Below are positions 1-8,301 of a stretch of DNA of 64,000 nucleotides, one piece after another. The notes below the pieces were generated by a model, which saw only the letters and a list, made by a program, of their open reading frames with translations, searched no databases and was not told the DNA's origin. A program made the position numbers and the translations under genes. Each line of letters opens with the position of its first letter. The first letter of the stretch is position 1. This stretch comes from Geomonas paludis (GTDB taxonomy: Bacteria; Desulfobacterota; Desulfuromonadia; Geobacterales; Geobacteraceae). Where the stretch lies: the NCBI RefSeq assembly GCF_014193585.1, contig NZ_BLXY01000003.1:411720-475719 (forward strand), read 5' to 3'.

Positions 1-251
1 TGCTCTCCACCGGCGAGCACCTCACCGGCCCGGTAAGCGCCCTCTGCACCATAACCGGCGCCATCTGGTTTCCCGTCTCCATCGCCGTCTTCGTGCACGG
101 CAAGCAGAGCATCGAGTACAAGATCCAGTCGCTGCGCGGGGAGCGCCCCTACATCGATATACCCAAGGACATCACGCCGCGGGCGCTGGTCTGGTTCTGC
201 TCGACGCTGGCCACCGCCTGGCTGCTCAGCCTCTTCTACCAGCACCCCTGA
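1..251 (+). CDS. C-terminal fragment of a membrane protein
   Basis: An open frame enters from the left edge and ends at TGA 249-251, leaving 82 residues. It has a hydrophobic stretch near the start (ITGAIWFPVSIAVFV), a charged loop (GKQSIEYKIQSLRGERPY) and a second hydrophobic segment (VWFCSTLATAWLLSLF) right at the end, so two membrane spans with a loop between them are likely. No family was recognised. The gene converges with the minus-strand regulator across a shared hairpin terminator. Base composition is GC-rich, like the core genes of the window. Confidence 0.6.
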   Translation, partial: LSTGEHLTGPVSALCTITGAIWFPVSIAVFVHGKQSIEYKIQSLRGERPYIDIPKDITPRALVWFCSTLATAWLLSLFYQHP

Positions 252-260
252 ACGCAAAAA

Positions 261-283
261 GGGGAGTTCATTGCGAACTCCCC
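261..283. terminator. Bidirectional hairpin terminator
   Basis: A perfect 9-bp stem (GGGGAGTTC / GAACTCCCC) closes a 5-base loop between two convergent genes. An A run precedes it and reads as a T run on the minus strand, which suits termination of the XRE-receiver gene. The plus strand has only a weak T run. Confidence 0.7.
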
Positions 284-328
284 TCCCCTTCAGCAGAGAG
301 CACCTCTTGGTGCTCTGTCCCTTTGCCG

Positions 329-1021
329 TCAGTCGAACATCGGCTCCGAGTCCGACTCCAACGCATTCCTGATCGCCTTGATCATCTCGACCGGCGAGAA
401 GGGTTTCTGGATCAGGTGGAAATCCTCCTTGGCCTGCAGGTGGTCCGGCCGGTAGCCGCTCATAAAGACCGCCTTGGCGTTCGGGTTCACCTTCCTGATC
501 TCCTTGAAACAGCTGATACCGTCCTTGCGCGGCATCACCACGTCCAGTATCACCAGGTGGATGGGGCCGTTCTCCGTGTACTTCTCGATGGCATCCTGGC
601 CGTCTTCGGCGGTGATGACCTTGTATCCGTAGCTGGCCAGAAAGTCGGACAGCATCTCGCGGAGCTGCTTCTCGTCGTCGACGATGAGGATGGTCTCCGA
701 CCCCTGGTAACTGTTGTTGATCTTGTTCATCATGATCTCCATGCTACTGATCCAGTCTATCTTGGAACCTTCGCTCCTCAGCCGGTCAGGCGTGTTGATC
801 TTCAGAATGAATTCAGTCTCGTAGATGATGCTGGAAGCGGAAGTATTGAGGGCACTGGCGAGGGCAAAGATGGAGACCAGGCTCGGCTGCTGCTTCCCCC
901 CTTCAATATTGGAGATGAACTTGCGGTCCAGGCAACTGGACATGGACAACTTGTCCTGGGAAAGGTTGCGTTCCCTTCTCAATCTGCGGATCACAATGCC
1001 AAAAGCTTCTTCAATAGTCAT
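329..1021 (-). CDS. XRE-type HTH fused to a response-regulator receiver domain
   Basis: A 230-aa regulator. Residues 1-65 form an XRE/Cro-like helix-turn-helix (SQDKLS...FISNIEGGKQQPS). Residues 108-225 form a CheY-like receiver with the acid pair D115/D116, phospho-acceptor D160 in VILDVVMP, S188 and K206 in QKPFSP, so it should be phosphorylatable. This order (DNA-binding domain first, receiver last) is the reverse of most response regulators. The ATG at 1021 is preferred over an in-frame TTG at 1024 because GGAGG lies 7 bases upstream of it. No cognate kinase is adjacent. The likely role is phosphorelay-controlled transcription; targets are unknown. Confidence 0.85.
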   Translation of the reverse strand: MTIEEAFGIVIRRLRRERNLSQDKLSMSSCLDRKFISNIEGGKQQPSLVSIFALASALNTSASSIIYETEFILKINTPDRLRSEGSKIDWISSMEIMMNKINNSYQGSETILIVDDEKQLREMLSDFLASYGYKVITAEDGQDAIEKYTENGPIHLVILDVVMPRKDGISCFKEIRKVNPNAKAVFMSGYRPDHLQAKEDFHLIQKPFSPVEMIKAIRNALESDSEPMFD

Positions 1022-1373
1022 CAATCATCCTCCACGTGGGAAGCTTTTATAGCAAATCTTCATATAAATTGCTGTAGACAATTACCCCCACGAATTAGAA
1101 CCGATTACATGAAGACGCCGCCGACATGTCAGCCCCGGCCCCACAACCTTTCTGCAAAGCGACCATAAGTACCGGATACAGATAACAAAAGCATGGAGCG
1201 CAGGTCAAGATAATCCATCCGACAGTAGTTCGCTGCCTGCCAAAGACATTTCTTCTATATCTAAAGTTATAGAGATTTATGCCCCCCAGTATATTCAATT
1301 CTTTGCACCTATGGCGTATCAGTAGATCATCTACAACCAGAGACTATGCCTGCAGGGTTTCGGACGTGACTAT
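1022..1373. other. Intergenic region with no recognised gene
   Basis: About 350 AT-richer bases separate the divergent XRE-receiver and PilZ genes. It presumably holds both promoters. No convincing promoter pair, repeat or RNA structure was found. The minus-strand open frame at 1095-1298 lacks coding character and a ribosome-binding site. Confidence 0.4.
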
Positions 1374-1691
1374 ATGAAAAGTTTCGCTGAGAGAAACGCG
1401 GTCCGGTTTAAAGGGGAGATCCCGCTGGAGATCAAGCAGGGCATGGGCATCACCCGCGATTTCAGCGCCTGCGGCCTCTACTTCTTCACCGATCAGCAGG
1501 TCTCTTTGGGGGAAAACCTGGAACTGGTCATGCTGCTGGAGCACCTGAACCAGGAGCACAAGGTGCGGCTGCGCTGCCAGGCAGACGTGGTTAGGGTCGA
1601 GCCGGAGGCCGACCGCTTCGGCATCGCCGTCGCCATAACCAGACATCTGGTAGATCCGGCGGGAGATACTGCCGCTACCGTAACCGGCTGA
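1374..1691 (+). CDS. Single-domain PilZ protein
   Basis: A 105-aa protein consisting essentially of one PilZ domain, a c-di-GMP receptor fold. The two ligand motifs are present: an RxxxR pair (R7, R11 in ERNAVRF) and D-x-S-x-x-G at residues 29-34 (DFSACG), followed by the beta-strand LYFFTD. Stand-alone PilZ proteins usually relay c-di-GMP to motility, pilus or polysaccharide machinery by protein contact. The ribosome-binding site is weak, so the start is the least certain part. It lies just upstream of two giant exported repeat proteins, which could be c-di-GMP-controlled surface factors, but that link is inference. Confidence 0.8.
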   Translation: MKSFAERNAVRFKGEIPLEIKQGMGITRDFSACGLYFFTDQQVSLGENLELVMLLEHLNQEHKVRLRCQADVVRVEPEADRFGIAVAITRHLVDPAGDTAATVTG

Positions 1692-1747
1692 CACTATTTT
1701 TCACTGATGCGCGCACGTGATACTAACTGGAGAAGGAGGACCTGGAG

Positions 1748-4438
1748 ATGAGAAGAGAACTACTTTCCGCGATGGTTTGGTTGCTGATGGCATCGCCCGT
1801 ACTGGCTGCACCACCGGCTTGCAACGTCGACCCGCAGATTTCTCCGGCAAACCAGGGTGTCCCCGAGAAGGACTCCAGCGGCGTCCCCACCCTGGTGAAG
1901 CTAAACGGAAAATCGTCCAAGGACGATGCGACCTTCCTCTGGGAGCAGACCGCGGGCCCGGCCGTGACCCTGGACGATCCCACAGCCGCCCAGCCCAAGT
2001 TCTCCGTCCCCGAGGTCGGTCCGTCCGGAGCCACCCTCACCTTCAAGCTCACGGTCACCGGGTGCTCCCCGCTGCAGAGCAAGAGCCTCACCACCAACGT
2101 GGTTGTGGCCAACGTGGTCACCAACCGTCCGCCGGTGGCGTCGGCGAGCTACGCACCGAGCCAGGTGTACGAGGGCACCACGGTCACCCTGGACGGCAGC
2201 ACCTCCTCCGATCCAGACGGCGATAACCTGACCTACACCTGGTCCCAGTTGACCGGACCCGGGGTCACCTTGACGGCCGACGGCGCCAAGGCGAGCTTTA
2301 CCGCCCCCACGGATGTTCCTTTCCCCAACGGCACCTCGCTCAGCTTCCAGTTGGCCGTTTCCGACGGTTCCCTGGAAAGCAGCACGGAGCAGATCGTCAA
2401 CGTACTCTGGGTAAACGATCCTCCTAAGGCTGCCCTCTCCTGCCCGCAGACGGTGAACGAAGGGGCACAGTTGACCCTGGACGGCTCCGGATCCACCGAC
2501 GGCGACAACGGCATCGCGAGCTACAACTGGAGCCAGGCTTTGGGCACGCCCAACGCCGACCTGCCCAGCTACGACGAGGGGACCGCCAAAACCTTGAGCT
2601 TTGCCGCTCCGCACCTGGACTCCCTCAACGACACCATGACCTTCAAACTTCTGGTCACCGATGCCGGAGCCCTCACCGACAGCAAGCAATGTTCCGTCAA
2701 GGTGCTCGACGTAACCGCACCGGTACTGGCCAACCTCTCCTCCGACATCACCGCCGAAGCGACCTCCGCGGACGGCGCCGAGGTCGGCTTCACGCTCCCC
2801 AGCGCCAAGGATAACGTCGACGGCGATCTCACCGTCACCTGCACCCCCGGCTCCGGCGCTACCTTCCCGCTGGGGGCCTCCACCGTCACCTGCAGCGCTT
2901 CCGACGCGGCCCAAAACGGGGCCAGCGGCAACTTCTCCATCACGGTACAGGACACCACCGCCCCGGCGGTGACCGCTCCCCCCGCAGTGGTCGCCGAGGC
3001 GACCGCACCGGAGTCCCCCGTCGCCATCGGCACCGCCAGCGCCACCGACGCCGTCGGGGTCAAAGAGATCACCAGCGACGCTCCCGCCCTGTACCCGGTC
3101 GGCACCACCACGGTCACCTGGTTTGCCAGCGACAACGCCGGCAACGTAGGCAACGCCAAGCAGTCCGTCACCGTGCAGGACACCACCGCACCGGTCGTAA
3201 CCGCCCCCGCGACAGTAGTGGTCGAGGCGACCGCCCCCAACTCCCCGGTCAGCATCGGCACCGCCACCGCAACCGACGCCGTCGGGGTCAAGGAGATCAC
3301 TAGCGACGCCCCCGCCCTCTACCCGGTCGGCACCACCGTGGTTACCTGGTTTGCCAGCGACGCGGCCGGCAACATCGGGAGCGCCAAGCAGAACGTCACC
3401 GTGCAGGACACCACCGCACCGGTCGTCACCGCCCCCGCGGCAGTAGTGGTCGAGGCGACCGCCCCCAACTCCCCGGTCACCATCGGCACCGCCAGCGCGA
3501 CCGACGCCGTCGGGGTCAAAGAGATCACCAGCGACGCCCCGGCCCTGTACCCCGTCGGCACCACCGTGGTCACCTGGACCGCACGCGACGAAGCGGGCAA
3601 CGCGAGCACTGCAAAGCAGTCGGTAACCGTGAAGGACACCACGGCACCGGTAGTGACCCCGCCCGCAGCGGTCACCGTTGAGGCCACCGGCCCCACTACC
3701 TCCGTCGCCACCGGCAGCGCGAACGCAAGCGACGCGGTAGGCGTCATCAGCCTGACCAGCGACGCACCGTCCGTCTTCCCGGTCGGCACCACCACCGTTA
3801 CCTGGACCGCGAAAGACGCCGCAGGCAACACCGGCACCGCCACCCAGTCCATCACGGTGAAGGACACCACCGCACCCAAGCTCGAAGGCGTGCCCAAGGG
3901 GCTCACCCTGATCACCGGCCAGGCCGCTACCTACGAACCGACCGCGACCGACCTCGTTGACGGCAACGTCCCGGTCAGTTGCACACCGGCTTCCAGCAGC
4001 AGCTTCGCCCTGGGCACCACCAGCGTCACCTGCAGCGCCAAGGACAACCACGGCAACGGCGCCAGCGCCAGGTTCGACGTGAACGTACAGTACGGCTTCA
4101 ACGGCCTCTTGGCTCCCTACGACGCCAACAAGGCCTACAAGATCAAGAGCGCCATCCCGCTCAAGTGGCAGTTCACCAACAGCACCGGTACCGTCCTCGC
4201 CAGTGCCGGCGCCCAGCCCGTCGTCATTATCTACCAGGTGAGCAACGGCAGCGATTTTGGCGACGCCATCACCCTGGACGATGCCGGGGCCAGCGGGCTC
4301 CAGTACGACAGCCTGACCAACACCTGGCAGTTCAACTGGAAAACCACCGGACAGGCTACCGGCACCTACAACGTCTATATCCAGAGCAACCTCACCGGAC
4401 AGAAAACCGGCCCCTTCCCGATCAAGCTCGCGAAGTAA
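1748..4438 (+). CDS. Large exported HYR/Ig-like repeat protein
   Basis: An 896-aa protein with AAGGAGG just upstream and a clear Sec signal peptide (LLSAMVWLLMASPVLA). After the signal come PKD/Ig-like modules (about 20-320: VTLDGSTSSDPDGD, LTLDGSGSTDGDN), then a run of HYR modules marked by DTTAP, SDAP..YPVGTTTVTW and NAGN. Four of these are near-identical tandem 76-residue copies. The last about 110 residues (YGFNGLLAPYDANKAYKIKSAIPLKWQF) resemble the PxKF-type C-terminal domain often found after HYR repeats. No catalytic domain is seen, so it is probably a surface or matrix adhesive protein. Long open frames on the opposite strand are products of the repetitive GC-rich sequence. Confidence 0.85.
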   Translation: MRRELLSAMVWLLMASPVLAAPPACNVDPQISPANQGVPEKDSSGVPTLVKLNGKSSKDDATFLWEQTAGPAVTLDDPTAAQPKFSVPEVGPSGATLTFKLTVTGCSPLQSKSLTTNVVVANVVTNRPPVASASYAPSQVYEGTTVTLDGSTSSDPDGDNLTYTWSQLTGPGVTLTADGAKASFTAPTDVPFPNGTSLSFQLAVSDGSLESSTEQIVNVLWVNDPPKAALSCPQTVNEGAQLTLDGSGSTDGDNGIASYNWSQALGTPNADLPSYDEGTAKTLSFAAPHLDSLNDTMTFKLLVTDAGALTDSKQCSVKVLDVTAPVLANLSSDITAEATSADGAEVGFTLPSAKDNVDGDLTVTCTPGSGATFPLGASTVTCSASDAAQNGASGNFSITVQDTTAPAVTAPPAVVAEATAPESPVAIGTASATDAVGVKEITSDAPALYPVGTTTVTWFASDNAGNVGNAKQSVTVQDTTAPVVTAPATVVVEATAPNSPVSIGTATATDAVGVKEITSDAPALYPVGTTVVTWFASDAAGNIGSAKQNVTVQDTTAPVVTAPAAVVVEATAPNSPVTIGTASATDAVGVKEITSDAPALYPVGTTVVTWTARDEAGNASTAKQSVTVKDTTAPVVTPPAAVTVEATGPTTSVATGSANASDAVGVISLTSDAPSVFPVGTTTVTWTAKDAAGNTGTATQSITVKDTTAPKLEGVPKGLTLITGQAATYEPTATDLVDGNVPVSCTPASSSSFALGTTSVTCSAKDNHGNGASARFDVNVQYGFNGLLAPYDANKAYKIKSAIPLKWQFTNSTGTVLASAGAQPVVIIYQVSNGSDFGDAITLDDAGASGLQYDSLTNTWQFNWKTTGQATGTYNVYIQSNLTGQKTGPFPIKLAK
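2948..3859 (+). repeat. Four tandem 228-bp repeats inside the HYR gene
   Basis: The block beginning at the codons for (Q/K)DTTAP recurs at 2948, 3176, 3404, 3632 and 3860. The period is exactly 228 bp, or 76 codons, so the reading frame is kept. Copies 1-3 are near-identical at the DNA level and copy 4 is more diverged. Such in-frame arrays change length by unequal recombination. Confidence 0.85.
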
Positions 4439-4460
4439 GCAACGCCGGCATCAGAACAAA

Positions 4461-4491
4461 AGGAGGCGGGGAATTCCCCGCCTCCTTTTTC
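4461..4491 (+). terminator. Rho-independent terminator after the HYR gene
   Basis: An 11-bp perfect stem (AGGAGGCGGGG / CCCCGCCTCCT) with an AATT loop is followed by TTTTT. It lies 22 bp after the stop codon. The same stem core is reused after the next gene. Confidence 0.9.
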
Positions 4492-4739
4492 GTTGGAGCG
4501 CTGCAGCAGTTGCCCTTGCTCCCGCCGAATCACATCCTCGTCATGTTCCGGCACATTCATTTCCATAGCTGCCAGTATCCAGCGGCTAAAAGATCAGGTT
4601 GTCAGCAGTATTCACAGTTGTCCTGCCGCAACTCCATTATTCTAAATTCATAAATTTATAGTTAAGCACCTCCTGGTATGGTAGAGTGGCTGGCCTTTGT
4701 TCAAGCTGATGGCCACCTATTGTTTCTAAAGGAGATGCT

Positions 4740-7700
4740 ATGACGTTAGGGAGAGCCGTTGCACTGTTGCTTTTAGGTGCAACGTTGGTAACGGAAAGTT
4801 CCGCCTTGGGAGCTGTTTCTGCAGCCTCGGTTGCAGGAACCTACAGCTTCGTCAACCAGGAAAGCGGTTTTGTCGTCGGGGACCGGTACAGCCGTGTCTT
4901 TGGCTCCACCGGGACCATCAGCTTCGACGGCACCGGCACATGTACGTTTTCCTACTCCGGGACCGGCTATGAAGTAGCCAGCGAAGGCCCGGGAGCTGTC
5001 ACCGTGGCTGGCTCCCATTTAAGCAAGACGGCAACGACCTGCAGCTACACCGTATCTCCGACCGGCATACTCGACGTCAGCGCCGACACGGATACCTTCT
5101 CCTTTTTCTTGAGCCCCGACAGCAACATGTTTACTACCGGCGCCGCCGCAGCGCGCTCTGACGTCGGCGGGCCAGCGGGGCTGTCAGCGAAACAGATGGT
5201 CGCAGTAAAGAATGGCAGCAGCCTCACCAATGCGTCTCTCGCCGGCACCTACCGCTTCGTCGGTCAGGACTTCGGCCTTCGGCAGGCGGCTCCTGGTACC
5301 GTTTCCGATCTCCTGCGGGAGGTCGCCGGCTCGCTGACCTTCGACGGCAACGGGGGATGCTCGATAAGCAGCGAAGGGAAAGAGTTCGTCCACGGTGATT
5401 CCTTCGCCGCCAACACGATTACCAGCCCCCCCGCTTCTTGCAGCTACTCGGTTGCCGCGACAGGCCTGGTAACCCTCACGACGACCACCGGGACATCCGC
5501 GCTGCTGATGACGCCCGACGGCGGCACCCTCATCGGCGGCGGGGCGGAGACAGTAAATCAGGATTATCTCAGCCGCAAGCTCGTGGCGGTAAAAGCACCT
5601 GCAGACATGTCCGGAACCAGCCTGAAGGGTAGCTACAACTTCTCCTACCAGGAGGCACGCTTCTACGCCCCGAGTGTCGGCGACGGAAGCGGCACCTCCG
5701 GCCTGGACAAGGGCATCTCCGGCGGCAACGGGCAGATAGAGTTCGACGGCGATGGGATGTGCTACTTCACCTATGGCGGGCAAGGGCTCGGGAACAGCCT
5801 ATGGGAGGAGCTACCGGTCAACGACCCGATCCTGTGCAGCTACGTGGTTTCCCCTGACGGCCAGGTCGACGTCGCCCCGTTGATTGGAGACGGCTTCTCG
5901 TTCTGGCTCGAGAACGGCGCTCGAAGGGGTACCGGCGGCACCCCGCTCGGCTACAACGCTGCGGTTGGCGACATCTACAAGGTAAGGCAGATCGTCCTGG
6001 TACAGCCGACGCCCATAGCCGCAGCACCGCAAAGCATCACCGTACCCGCCGCCGATGCCGATGGCAGCTACCTGGTAACCTGGAGCGCTTCCGCAACCAA
6101 CGGGGCAGCGTACATCCTGCAGGAGGCGACCGATGCGCACTTCACGCAGAACGTGCAAGAGTATCAGGCCACCGACCCCAGTCTGCTCCTCACCGGTAAA
6201 ACGGCAGGCCGTTATTACTACTACCGCGTCAAGGCGTCCCTGACCGGCTACGCCGACAGCGAGTGGACGAACTCCGCTACCGGCTGTGCCGTCCCCGGGA
6301 CGCCCGTCCCCTCCGTCGGCTCGCTCAACGTCCCCGCCCAAAGCAGCGACGGCAACTTCACCGTTACCTGGAGCGCGTCGGCGGTCAATGGTGCTACCTA
6401 CGTGCTGCAGGAAGCCACCGACCCGACCTTTTCCGGCAGTCTGCGTGAGGCGTATCAAGGCACTGCGACCGGCACAACAATTACCGGCGCCCTCGTCGGC
6501 ACCACCTTCTACTACCGCATCAAGGCGTTTGCCCCTGCCTATCAGGACTCCTCCTGGCAAACCTCGGAGACCGGCTGCAAGGTCGGCCCCAACCCGGCGG
6601 CTGCACCAGCGGACATCACCGTTCCCGCCGTCGGACCTGATGGAACTTTCCAGGTCAGCTGGAGCGCATCGGCTACCCAGGGCGCAACCTACCTGCTGCA
6701 GGAAGCAACCGACGCCAACTTCGCCACCGGGCTCAGAGAGGCATACCGCGGCAGCGCGACCAGCACCGCCATAACCGGAGGCGTCGTCGACAGCACCTAC
6801 TACTACCGGGTTAAAACCGTGGCATCCGGCTACGAGGACAGTGCCTGGCAGGCATCTGCGACAGGCTGCAAGGTAACCGCACTGGTTCCGGTCGCTGCAC
6901 CGCTCACCATCACGGTTCCCGTGGGTGATCTCGACGGCAGCTACACGGTCTCCTGGGGGGCGTCCGCCACCAAGGGAGTCACCTACCTGTTGCAGGAAGC
7001 CGCCGATGCGGCATTCACACAAATGGTGCAGGAGTACCAGGTGGCGACCCTCGGCAAGCTCGTCACCGGCAAACAGCTGGGGAACCGGTACTTCTATCGC
7101 GTCAAGGCCGTGCGTGAGGGCTACGCGGACAGCACCTGGAAGACGGCAGCAGCGCCCTGCGCGGTGCCGGGCACCACATTGGCGCCCTTGGCATCCCTCA
7201 CCGTACCCACCGTCGATGCTGACGGCAGCTACACGGTCAGGTGGAGTTCCCCGGTGACAGGCGGCGTGACCTACGTGCTGCAGCAGGCGACCAACGCGAC
7301 CTTCACCGCCGGGGTCACCGAGGCCTACCGCGGCAGCGAGACCAGCGCCTCCATCAGCGGGGGGGTCACCGGCACCACCTATTTCTACCGCGTGCGCGCT
7401 GTGAAGAGCGGGTACAAGGACAGCGCCTGGAAAACCCAGGCGGTCGGCTGCAAGGTAATCGGCATGGGCGTCGCCGCAGCCGTCCCGCTCACCCTGGCCG
7501 TTCCGACCGCTGACATCGATGGCATCTACGCAGTTTATTGGGGCGCCTCCGCGACCAAAGGCGTTACCTATCTGCTCCAGGAAGCAACCGACGCTGCCTT
7601 CACCCAGAGCGTGCAGGAATACGCCGTATCCGGGCTCAGGCAGGCCATTACCGGGAGGAGCCAGGACACCGTCTACTACTACCGGGTGAAGGCCGTTCAC

Positions 7701-8051
7701 CCAGAGTACGCCGACAGCGCGTGGAAAACGGCTGCTGCCGCATGTGCCGTACCGGGGGCCCTCCTTCCCGCGCTAACCATGCTGACCGCATCGGCGACTC
7801 AGCAAGATGGTTCCTACCAGCTATCCTGGAACAGCTCTTCCAAAGCCGGTGTCACCTACGTGCTGCAGGAGGCCAACAACTCCACCTTTACCATGGGGGT
7901 TAGAGAGGCGTACCGTGGCGAGGCAGTAACGGCCCCCATCAACGGCCGCTCCCCCGGGGTCTCCTACTATTACCGGGTCAAGGTCGTGAAAACGGGATAC
8001 AAGGACAGCACCTGGAAGATGATGACCGGGTTCAAGAAGCTGCCACTATAA
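4740..8051 (+). CDS. Large exported fibronectin-III-like repeat protein
   Basis: An 1103-aa protein starting after AAAGGAG, with a signal-like N-terminus (AVALLLLGATLVTESSALG). Residues about 25-425 hold three diverged repeats, each with G(T/S)Y(S/R/N)F, a central FDG(T/N/D)G.C motif and a closing VAVK or VLVQ. Residues about 430-1100 hold seven fibronectin-III-like modules of about 97 residues, each with W(S/G)xS, YxLQEAxxxxF, YYYRVKA and SxW. They fall into an A type (VQEY..., ending CAVPG) and a B type (REAYRG, ending GCKV), in the order A B B A B A B. No enzyme domain is seen. It is probably a cell-surface or secreted structural protein paired with the HYR gene upstream. Confidence 0.8.
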   Translation: MTLGRAVALLLLGATLVTESSALGAVSAASVAGTYSFVNQESGFVVGDRYSRVFGSTGTISFDGTGTCTFSYSGTGYEVASEGPGAVTVAGSHLSKTATTCSYTVSPTGILDVSADTDTFSFFLSPDSNMFTTGAAAARSDVGGPAGLSAKQMVAVKNGSSLTNASLAGTYRFVGQDFGLRQAAPGTVSDLLREVAGSLTFDGNGGCSISSEGKEFVHGDSFAANTITSPPASCSYSVAATGLVTLTTTTGTSALLMTPDGGTLIGGGAETVNQDYLSRKLVAVKAPADMSGTSLKGSYNFSYQEARFYAPSVGDGSGTSGLDKGISGGNGQIEFDGDGMCYFTYGGQGLGNSLWEELPVNDPILCSYVVSPDGQVDVAPLIGDGFSFWLENGARRGTGGTPLGYNAAVGDIYKVRQIVLVQPTPIAAAPQSITVPAADADGSYLVTWSASATNGAAYILQEATDAHFTQNVQEYQATDPSLLLTGKTAGRYYYYRVKASLTGYADSEWTNSATGCAVPGTPVPSVGSLNVPAQSSDGNFTVTWSASAVNGATYVLQEATDPTFSGSLREAYQGTATGTTITGALVGTTFYYRIKAFAPAYQDSSWQTSETGCKVGPNPAAAPADITVPAVGPDGTFQVSWSASATQGATYLLQEATDANFATGLREAYRGSATSTAITGGVVDSTYYYRVKTVASGYEDSAWQASATGCKVTALVPVAAPLTITVPVGDLDGSYTVSWGASATKGVTYLLQEAADAAFTQMVQEYQVATLGKLVTGKQLGNRYFYRVKAVREGYADSTWKTAAAPCAVPGTTLAPLASLTVPTVDADGSYTVRWSSPVTGGVTYVLQQATNATFTAGVTEAYRGSETSASISGGVTGTTYFYRVRAVKSGYKDSAWKTQAVGCKVIGMGVAAAVPLTLAVPTADIDGIYAVYWGASATKGVTYLLQEATDAAFTQSVQEYAVSGLRQAITGRSQDTVYYYRVKAVHPEYADSAWKTAAAACAVPGALLPALTMLTASATQQDGSYQLSWNSSSKAGVTYVLQEANNSTFTMGVREAYRGEAVTAPINGRSPGVSYYYRVKVVKTGYKDSTWKMMTGFKKLPL

Positions 8052-8082
8052 AGGGGTATCTTGGAGCCAACGCATGGTTAAT

Positions 8083-8118
8083 AAAACAGGAGGCGGGAAA
8101 TTCCCCGCCTCCTGTTTT
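8083..8118 (+). terminator. Rho-independent terminator after the FN3 gene
   Basis: A 15-bp stem (AAAACAGGAGGCGGG / CCCGCCTCCTGTTTT) with a 6-base loop. The stem ends in a T tract, and the complementary A tract makes it symmetric. Confidence 0.9.
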
Positions 8119-8140
8119 CGTTCGAGCAAAACAAACCGTT

Positions 8141-8297
8141 ATTTAACGCAAAGGCGCAAAGGCGCTAAGAAACCGTTTTCACCCCCAAGATTTTGTTTTC
8201 TTTGCGACTTTGCGACTTTGCGTTACAAAATGGGTTTTGTCGCTTGTCCCCGAGGTTCATCCCGATTTTGTTTCCTCTGCGGCTTTGCGTTGCAATC
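8141..8297. repeat. Inverted intergenic element with GCAAAG/CTTTGC word arms
   Basis: The left arm repeats the word (AC)GCAAAGGC (8147-8166). The right arm carries CTTTGCGACTTTGCGACTTT and ends in GCGTTA (about 8200-8225), so the two can pair. A further half-arm (CTGCGGCTTTGCGTT) lies at about 8276-8291. It has no coding potential. It separates the FN3 gene from the convergent helicase gene and shares its architecture with elements elsewhere in the window. Confidence 0.65.
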
Positions 8298-8301
8298 CTG
8301 T

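Noticed and set aside
1901..4051. 716-aa minus-strand open frame opposite the HYR gene
   Set aside because: It is a product of the GC-rich in-frame repeats, with Gly/Arg-rich low-complexity translation and no start signal.
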